Positions 1-6,100 of a DNA stretch of 10,571 bases are shown piece after piece. The position numbers and the translations under genes were made by a program. The stretch is taken from NCBI GenBank assembly GCA_051002235.1, contig JBPCMN010000089.1, positions 1-10,571 on the forward strand, written 5' to 3'. Within the stretch, counting starts at the first letter, position 1; each line of letters opens with the position of its first letter. The stretch comes from JBPCMN01 sp013695115. Lineage in GTDB: Bacteria > Actinomycetota > Acidimicrobiia > IMCC26256 > JACDBD01. The notes under the pieces were generated by a model, which saw nothing but the letters and a program-made list of their open reading frames with translations, did not search any database and was not told the DNA's origin.

Positions 1-77
1 GAGCCGTCGCCCTGAAGGAACCCGAACATGTACGCATGCTCGGGGACCGTCAGGTCGAGAAAGCCCATCGCACTCAT
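1..77 (-). CDS. LAGLIDADG-type homing endonuclease-like protein, N-terminal fragment (runs off left edge)
   Basis: Only the first 25 codons plus two bases are present. The peptide starts MSAMGFLDLTVPEHAYMFGF and continues with LQGDG. The stretch MFGFLQGDG (residues 17-25) has the shape of a LAGLIDADG helix ending in the catalytic acidic residue and glycine (D24-G25). A motif this close to the N terminus, with no preceding intein splicing block, suggests a free-standing endonuclease-like or domesticated DNA-binding protein rather than an intein. Start chosen at the ATG at 77-75, because a TANNNT box lies six bases upstream, as in a leaderless transcript; an in-frame ATG at 68-66 is possible. 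No Shine-Dalgarno site precedes either. The gene lies downstream of mshC on the same strand, 50 bases away. With so few residues the family call is tentative. Confidence 0.55.
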   Translation of the reverse strand, partial: MSAMGFLDLTVPEHAYMFGFLQGDG

Positions 78-83
78 AGTCCA

Positions 84-89
84 ATCGTA
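84..89 (-). promoter_or_regulatory. Candidate -10 box for a leaderless transcript of the left-edge gene
   Basis: TACGAT on the minus strand fits the actinobacterial -10 pattern TANNNT. It is followed by exactly six bases (TGGACT) and then the ATG, the spacing expected when transcription begins at the start codon. No convincing -35 box is seen. The inference rests on one short motif. Confidence 0.3.
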
Positions 90-111
90 CGGACAGGGTG
101 TGACAGTTACG

Positions 112-127
112 GCGCGTGAGAACGCGC
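112..127 (-). terminator. Candidate hairpin terminator directly after mshC
   Basis: Immediately after the mshC stop codon the minus strand reads GCGCGT, loop TCTC, ACGCGC: a perfect 6-bp GC-rich stem with a 4-base loop. No T-tract follows, so this would be the U-less hairpin type often proposed in actinobacteria. The -10-like box before the next gene fits separate transcription. A stem this short in GC-rich DNA could arise by chance. Confidence 0.35.
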
Positions 128-1318
128 TCAGGTGCCGCGATCGATCGGGCGTTTGAGGTCGAGGCCGAGGAGCTCCCCGAGCTCGCACAGCACGTCCGGC
201 GCTGACCCGTCCGAGCCTCCCGAAAGGACCGCGCTGGCCAGGTCGTCGAGGGCGTCGAGCGCGCGAGGCGCATCGAGGTCGTTGTCGAGCGCGTTGCGCA
301 CTCGCTCGGCGAACGGACGCGGGTCGGCGCCGTCGGGTCGCTCGGCCGCGGCGATCAGGCGGCGCAGCAGCGCGTTGCCCTCGTCGAGGTCGGTGTCGTA
401 CCACTCGAACCCGGCCCGGTAGTGGTGGCGCATGAGCGCGAGCCGGATCGCGCGCGGGTCGGCCACCTTGAGCAGGTCGCTCACGAATACGAGGTTTCCG
501 AGGGACTTCGACATCTTCTCGCCCTCGTAGCTGACCATCGCCGAGTGCATCCAGTGACGCGAGAACGTCTCCCCCGTGATGCTCTCGCTCTGGGCGATCT
601 CGCAGTCGTGGTGCGGGAAGATCAGATCAGTGCCACCCCCGTGGAGATCGAGCGTCGGGCCGAGCGCGTCCATCGACATCACCGAGCACTCGACGTGCCA
701 GCCGGGACGCCCGGCACCGAATGGCGCGTGCCAAGTGGGCTCGTCCCGGGCCGATGCCTGCCAGAGTACGAAGTCGAGCGGATCACGACGGTGGGGATCG
801 TCGGGGTTGCCCCCGCGCTCGCGGGCGAGCCGCACCATGTGATCGTGCGGGTAGTGCGACAGCTCGCCGAAGCGCGGAAACGTCGAGACGTCGAAATAGG
901 CCGTCCCGTGAGTCAAGTACGCATGGTCGGCGTCGAGCAGCCGCGCGACCATTTCGATCATCCCGTCGATCGCCTCGGTGGCGCGCGGCTCCGAGGTCGG
1001 CGGGCGCATCCCCAGCGCGTCCATGTCGGCTTGGAACCGGGCGAGCTCGGCATCGGCGAGCTCGAGGTAGTTGACCCCCAGCTCGCGCGCCTTGGGGAGG
1101 ATCGAATCATCGACGTCGGTGACGTTGCGCACCATGCGGACCTCGTGCCCGAGCTCCTCGAGCCGGCGGATCAGCAGGTCGTAGGCGAGATAGGTGGCGG
1201 CATGGCCGAGGTGGGTGGAGTCGTAGGGAGTGATGCCGCACACGTACATCGACACGACCGGCCCGGTCTCGAACGGCACGAGCGCCCGCTGGGCAGTGTC
1301 GTGGAGCCGGATCGTCAC
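128..1318 (-). CDS. mshC: L-cysteine:1D-myo-inositol 2-amino-2-deoxy-alpha-D-glucopyranoside ligase (MshC)
   Basis: MshC joins cysteine to GlcN-Ins with ATP, through a cysteinyl-adenylate, in the penultimate step of mycothiol synthesis in the cytoplasm. The 396-residue protein is a class I tRNA-synthetase fold related to CysRS. It has C27 followed by ITPYDSTHLGHA (29-40, HIGH-type motif; the ITPYD form marks MshC, whereas CysRS usually has PTVYD). It also has WHVEC with C211, FPHH with H236-H237, and KMSKS (268-272). C27, C211 and H236 match the zinc-binding set of mycobacterial MshC, including its 25-residue spacing between the second Cys and the His. It is shorter than CysRS (about 460 residues), lacking most of the tRNA anticodon-binding region. 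The GTG start is fixed by AAGGAG five bases upstream and overlaps the npdG stop (GTGA). All catalytic motifs are intact. Mycothiol is essentially confined to Actinomycetota. Confidence 0.93.
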   Translation of the reverse strand: MTIRLHDTAQRALVPFETGPVVSMYVCGITPYDSTHLGHAATYLAYDLLIRRLEELGHEVRMVRNVTDVDDSILPKARELGVNYLELADAELARFQADMDALGMRPPTSEPRATEAIDGMIEMVARLLDADHAYLTHGTAYFDVSTFPRFGELSHYPHDHMVRLARERGGNPDDPHRRDPLDFVLWQASARDEPTWHAPFGAGRPGWHVECSVMSMDALGPTLDLHGGGTDLIFPHHDCEIAQSESITGETFSRHWMHSAMVSYEGEKMSKSLGNLVFVSDLLKVADPRAIRLALMRHHYRAGFEWYDTDLDEGNALLRRLIAAAERPDGADPRPFAERVRNALDNDLDAPRALDALDDLASAVLSGGSDGSAPDVLCELGELLGLDLKRPIDRGT

Positions 1319-1998
1319 GCGGGCTCCTTGCCCGGTGTGTGCCCTTCGACACCGAGCAGGCGCAGCGTCCCCTTGCCGCGATGGCGCAGGTTGATCGAGA
1401 GCAGGACCGCGGCGAAGGCCTCGATGCCGAGCGCGTTGACGAGGGACCCGCCGTCGAACGCCCGCAGGTTCGGAATGGCGGCGATGAGCTCCAGCACCGC
1501 TCGGCGGGCGTCGTCGTCGTCACCGCAGGCGATGACATCGCTCTCCATCGGGTGGTCGAGGTCACCGAAGGCGGATGCGGGAACGTGCTGAAACGCCGCC
1601 ACCACCCTGGCATCTGGTACCGCAACCTGCACCGTCACCGAGACCGAGCCCTCGTCGGGGATGACGGGATGGAACTCGCGGCCCTCCTTGATGAGTCCGT
1701 TGGCCATCGCGATGACGACCTTGCCCGCGAGCGCCTCGGCGTGGGCGCGAGCGGTGTCGACCGCGCCGTCCCACGGGACGGCCAGGACGACGAGCTCGCC
1801 GGCGGCGGCGGCGTCGGCGTTGGACCCGCCCTTGAGACCGTCGACCCGGGAGCCCCAGCGCTCGCGCAACTCTGCCACCGTGGCCTCGCCCCGAGCCGGG
1901 TCGCGCGAGCCGGCGACGACCTCGTGACCCACGCTCGCCAGTCGCGCCGCCAACCCTTTGCCCGCGGGGCCGGTCGCCCCGATCACGCCGATCTTCAC
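1315..1998 (-). CDS. npdG: NADPH-dependent F420 reductase (NADPH:coenzyme F420 oxidoreductase)
   Basis: This cytoplasmic enzyme transfers hydride between NADPH and coenzyme F420; in bacteria it mainly supplies reduced F420 for F420H2-dependent enzymes. The 227-residue protein opens with a Rossmann nucleotide-binding motif, GVIGATGPAGKG (residues 4-15). It then has AGSRD after the second strand, with the Ser-Arg typical of NADP 2'-phosphate recognition, and LAVPWD and AMANGLIKEG in the middle. The length fits the family (about 210-230 residues). The start is GTG at 1998-1996, giving V-K-I-G-V-I-G; no Shine-Dalgarno site is visible. It is first of a two-gene unit with mshC and is divergent from an F420-dependent oxidoreductase 59 bases away, which supports the F420 assignment. 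A generic NADP-binding oxidoreductase is the alternative, less likely given the context. Confidence 0.87.
   Translation of the reverse strand: MKIGVIGATGPAGKGLAARLASVGHEVVAGSRDPARGEATVAELRERWGSRVDGLKGGSNADAAAAGELVVLAVPWDGAVDTARAHAEALAGKVVIAMANGLIKEGREFHPVIPDEGSVSVTVQVAVPDARVVAAFQHVPASAFGDLDHPMESDVIACGDDDDARRAVLELIAAIPNLRAFDGGSLVNALGIEAFAAVLLSINLRHRGKGTLRLLGVEGHTPGKEPA
1324..1329 (-). promoter_or_regulatory. Ribosome binding site of mshC
   Basis: AAGGAG on the minus strand lies five bases before the mshC GTG and inside the last codons of npdG. It fixes the start, and with the GTGA stop-start overlap it points to translational coupling. It is the clearest Shine-Dalgarno site I found in the window. 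Confidence 0.75.
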
Positions 1999-2044
1999 GC
2001 CGAGAGCTTGGCACGGCCACCGGACGCGCTCGCCACAACCGCCG

Positions 2045-2050
2045 TAGGCT
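2045..2050 (+). promoter_or_regulatory. Candidate -10 box for a leaderless transcript of the F420 oxidoreductase gene
   Basis: TAGGCT matches TANNNT and is followed by seven bases and then the GTG start at 2058, the spacing of a leaderless mRNA. No Shine-Dalgarno site lies in the 59-base gap, which agrees with leaderless translation. No -35 box is evident, and nothing equivalent is seen for npdG on the other strand. Confidence 0.35.
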
Positions 2051-2057
2051 GCGACAC

Positions 2058-2921
2058 GTGAAATTCGGGATCATCTTCGCCAACGCCGGGCCGCTCGGTC
2101 AGCCCGACGTCACTACCGGCCTCGCGCAGCTCGCCGAGGAGCACGGCTTCGAGTCGCTGTGGACGGTCGAGCACACGGTGGTGCCCGCGGGCTACGCGTC
2201 CGAATATCCGTACTCCGCCGATGGGAAGATGCCGGGCGGCGACGCGGTATCGATCACCGATCCGCTCATCTGGATGTCGTGGGTGGCCGCGATCACGACC
2301 CGCCTCCGGGTCGCGACCGGGATCCTGATCCTCCCCCAGCGCAATCCGATCACCCTGGCCAAGCAGGTGGCAACACTCGACATGCTCTCGGGCGGCCGGG
2401 TCGACCTGGGCGTCGGGGTCGGCTGGCTACGTGAGGAGTTCGACGCCCTCGGCGTCCCGTTCGAGGAGCGGGGCGCGCGCACCGACGAGTACATCGCCGC
2501 CCTGCGCGCCCTTTGGAGCGACGACCCGGTGACGTTCAAGGGCGAGTTCGTCTCGTTCGAGCGCTGCCACAGCAACCCCAAGCCGGTGCAGAAGGGCGGG
2601 ATCCCGATCGTGGTCGGCGGCCACACCAACGCGGCGGCGCGACGTGCCGGCCGCCTCGGCGACGGGTTCTTCCCCGGGCGCGCCAGCGACGAGGAGCTCC
2701 GGCCTCTCATCGAGACGATGCGGGCGAGCGCAACCGATGCCGGCCGCGACTCCGACGCGATCGAGATCACCGCCGGCGGCGTCTTCGACCTCGACGGGGT
2801 CAAACGGTTCGCCGACCTCGGAGTCGGCCGCATCGTCATACCGCCCCTGGGCTTCGACCTCGAGACCCTCAAGGGCACGATCGGCAACTTCGCCGACTCC
2901 GTGATCGCCAAGGCGGGTTGA
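2058..2921 (+). CDS. LLM-class F420-dependent oxidoreductase (luciferase-like domain)
   Basis: The 287-residue protein is a luciferase-like TIM-barrel enzyme of the F420-dependent type, most like the Rv2161c-type actinobacterial group. Visible landmarks are KFGIIFANAG at the N terminus (strand 1), GFESLWTVEHTV (about 30-41), LRVATGILILPQRNPITLAKQ (about 82-102), SGGRVDLGVGVGWLREEF (about 109-126), and GGIPIVVGGHTNAAARRAGR (about 179-198), the usual cofactor phosphate-binding region. Such enzymes use F420 or F420H2 to oxidise or reduce small organic substrates; the substrate cannot be read from sequence. The GTG start gives the standard N terminus. It is divergent from npdG, which would supply the reduced cofactor, and is followed after four bases by a small membrane protein gene, probably co-transcribed. 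FMN use cannot be fully excluded. Confidence 0.88.
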   Translation: MKFGIIFANAGPLGQPDVTTGLAQLAEEHGFESLWTVEHTVVPAGYASEYPYSADGKMPGGDAVSITDPLIWMSWVAAITTRLRVATGILILPQRNPITLAKQVATLDMLSGGRVDLGVGVGWLREEFDALGVPFEERGARTDEYIAALRALWSDDPVTFKGEFVSFERCHSNPKPVQKGGIPIVVGGHTNAAARRAGRLGDGFFPGRASDEELRPLIETMRASATDAGRDSDAIEITAGGVFDLDGVKRFADLGVGRIVIPPLGFDLETLKGTIGNFADSVIAKAG

Positions 2922-2925
2922 CGCG

Positions 2926-3141
2926 ATGCCGGAGTGGGAGACCGACGACACCAGCAAGCCCGCCGCTCCTCTCTGGGCCAAGCTGTTCGTGCTCGGCTTG
3001 TTCGCGGTGGGCGCCTGGATCGCGCTGTCGTTCGTGTTCGCGATCGTCGGCCGGGCCGTTGCGATCGCCGGCTACGTGATCGTCGCGATCGTCGCTTACT
3101 TCATCGGCAAGGCGGTCGGCAGCGCCTCGAAAGACGAGTAA
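2926..3141 (+). CDS. Small two-helix membrane protein of unknown function
   Basis: A 71-residue protein I do not recognise. A polar, acidic N terminus (PEWETDDTSKP) is followed by two hydrophobic segments, roughly residues 17-41 and 43-65. The second is rich in Val, Ile and Ala and ends in G-K-A-V-G. The tail (SASKDE) is polar. Two transmembrane helices in hairpin arrangement are likely, with no signal peptidase site. The ATG lies four bases after the stop of the F420 oxidoreductase gene, so the two are probably one transcript; the AAGGCGGG stretch in the end of that gene could be a weak ribosome binding site. It ends 9 bases before the convergent dnaE stop. Codon use and GC-rich third positions agree with a real gene. 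Confidence 0.72.
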   Translation: MPEWETDDTSKPAAPLWAKLFVLGLFAVGAWIALSFVFAIVGRAVAIAGYVIVAIVAYFIGKAVGSASKDE

Positions 3142-3150
3142 CCAGCGCCG

Positions 3151-6100
3151 TCAGGCAATGCAGTCGGCGCCGAAGAGGATCCGCAGCTCGGCGTAGAGGC
3201 CGTTGCTCGAGCCGACCAGGAACTCGTCGGCCAGCTGGAGCACGGTGGTCTTCTCGGGGCTGTCGAGGTGCACGTACACGGGGCTCTCTCCCGGGTGCTC
3301 CCGCAGGATCTCCTTGAGCCGCTCCACCCTCTCGGCGGACAGCGCACCCAACTTCACCCGCACCCGCACCGGCGGCCCGCCGTCGAGGACGAGCTCAGGG
3401 CGGGTCACGTCCATGCAGATGATCTTGGGCTGCTCGTCGCGCAGGTCGAGCCGCCCCTTCACGCAGATGATGGCGTCGTCCTCGATCAGGTGGCCGAACC
3501 CGGTCATGGTCTTCGGGAACACCATGACCTCCATCGCCGCGCCGAGGTCCTCGAGCACGAACGTGGCCATCAGGTCGCCCCGCTTCGTGTACTTGCGGGA
3601 CAACGCGGTCACGACCCCGCCCACGACCCGCAGCTCGCCCTCCCGGCACTCCTTGAGTTCGGCCAGCGTGCATTCGGTATACCGGCGCAGCGCCCGCTCC
3701 GCGCTCATCATCGGATGCTCGCTCACGTAGAGGCCGAGCATCTCCTTCTCCTCCCGGAGGCGCTCGGCCTTGCCGAACTCGGTGTCGGGGATGTCGACCC
3801 GATGGTCGAAGTCGTCGGCGCCGGCATTGGGGCCGAGGTCGAAGAAGCTCATCTCTCCCTGGTCGCGCCGGCGCCGGACCTCGAGCACCTGGTCGATGAT
3901 CTGCTCGTGCACGTGCAACAGGCCTTGGCGGGGATGGCCGAGTGAGTCGAACGCGCCCCCCTTGATGAGGGACTCGACGGTCCGCTTGTTCAGCACCGTC
4001 ATGTCGACCCGGTCGCAGAAGTCGTGGAAGTCGGTGAACACCCCGCCCTCCTGACGCGCTGCGACGAACTGCCGCACCATCCCCTCCCCCACGTTGCGCA
4101 CCCCCGAGAGGCCGAAGCGGATCGAGCCGTCGCGCACCGCGAAGTCGCTCTCCGACTCGTTGACGTCGGGGACGAGGACCGGGATGCTGCGTTGGCGGCA
4201 CTCGTTGAGGTAGACGGCGGTCTGGTCCTTGTTGGCCTTGACGCTCGTGAGCAGCGCGGCCAGGTACTCGACCGGGTAGTTGGCCTTGAGATACGCCGTT
4301 TGGTAGGCGACGAGGCCGTAGCCGACCGAGTGGGACTTGTTGAACGAGTAGTCGGCGAACGGCTCGATGATGTCGAACATCCGCTCGCCAAATTCGCGCG
4401 GGTGGCCTTGTGTGACACAGCCCTCGACGAACTTCGAGCGCTCCTTCGCGATGAGGGCACGGATCTTCTTGCCCGTCGCCTTGCGCAGGTTGTCGGCTTC
4501 CTCGAGCGTGTAGCCCGCCAGCACCTGCGAGATGCGCATGAGCTGCTCTTGATAGATGCAGTTGTGAGCAACAATCCCGTTGGCGATGAAGTTATGGATG
4601 CCCTGGACTGTGATGTCATAGACGAGCTGGCGACCGGCAGGTCGAACGCTCTGCACCTGCAACCATTGAACGTTCAGTAGACGTTCAACCTCGGGCATCT
4701 CAACGTGCTCGAGGACTTGCATCATTGTCCGGGCATGGATACGTGGCCAACGGGCGACTGCGTACGGCATGACGTTCCAGCGCGGCAGTCCGTACCGCTC
4801 GCTCAACTCACGGGTTGGAGCATGCACGCGCTTGCGCAGCGCTGACACGAATTGGGATCGAGCGATCGACGTACCCTTGGATTCGACGGTCACCGGGACA
4901 CGCCACTTGCGTTTGGACGCCATGTAACGCTGGATGCTCTCCGTGAAAGCCTCACCGTCGTAGAGCGTGACCTGGTAGCTCCGCAATGAACCACCGGGGT
5001 TGCGTTCGAGGTCGAGCTCGACCTCGTAGATGGTCGAGGCGAGGCCCAACCGGAGTAGCAGCGCCTGAACTTCACGAGCGAGTCGGGGCGAGACCGTCTT
5101 ATATGAAGCGAAGCGTTCACTGACGTGGCCGTCGCAGTCCCACAAAGCGGCGAGGAATCGACCGACGCCCTCGTCGTCCAGCCCGAAGACGAACTCGGGA
5201 ACGAACTTGTTCCCGCTCTTTGCTCCGCCTTTGACTGAGCCCGCCGGTGACTTGAGTCCGAGCTCGCGGAGCCACTCGATGAGCGGCGACGCGCGGCCAC
5301 CACGCCCTTGCCCATTGCCGCTGTACACACACTTGACACCGCTCGGCCGCTCGTGCACGCCGTGCCTCACGGTCGGAAATGCCCTCGACAGCGCGCCGCG
5401 GTAGGCCCTCACCAAATCCTCGTCCCGGTTAGTGAAATTGGCCGTGGCGCCCTGACTCAACCCTCCGTCGGCAATCAGATAACCCAGCACCCGCAGCCGA
5501 TCCCGGTCGTAATGCTGCGGCGCCGCAGGCGCCGTGAGCTCGTGCGGGACCGCGGCGTAGTCGTCGTCGCGCAGATCGCCAAGCCCGACCCATCCGCGGT
5601 CGGTGAGCACCCGGTGGTCGGGCGTGCCGGTGAGCCTCATCCCGTTCGACAGGCTCAGCTGGACTGTCTCGCGCTCGCCGTTGCACACCCAGTGCGTGGT
5701 CGGTCGAACGGCCGGGTGGAGCTCGTCGTCAACACCCTGCACGGAGAAGCCGGCGGTCGGGTCGACCTGATCGAGCCGGTGCGGCCGGCCAGTACTCGCG
5801 TCGTACACGACGGTGTCGCCGGCGAGGCAGAGCCCATAGGTGGGCTCGAGGATCTCTCGCAGGTCGTCGTGGTAGTACGTCACCGGCTTGCGGCCGTTCT
5901 TGCGGTCGGCGTAGTCGGTATGCATGTTGGCGGCCATCGGCCCAGGCCGGTATAGGGCCACCAGCGCGCACACGTCCTCGAACGTGCTCGGCGCGAGGGA
6001 ACGCATGAGCGCCCGCATCGGCGCGCCCTCGAGCTGGAAGACGCCGATGGAGTCACCCCGCCGCAGCATCTCGAACGTCGTCTCGTCGTCGAGGGCAACG

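Noticed and set aside
128..1318. Cysteinyl-tRNA synthetase (cysS) as the identity of this gene
   Set aside because: Length is 396 residues, most of the anticodon-binding region is missing, and the ITPYD form of the first motif with zinc-ligand spacing fits MshC.
422..1591. Long plus-strand open frame (389 codons) opposite mshC and npdG
   Set aside because: It is the antisense shadow of two well-supported genes; its peptide is rich in Arg, Val, His and Glu repeats with no domain.
4561..5829. Split (trans-splicing) intein or frameshifted insert
   Set aside because: The reading frame is continuous through both junctions, all motifs are in order, and no internal stop is present.
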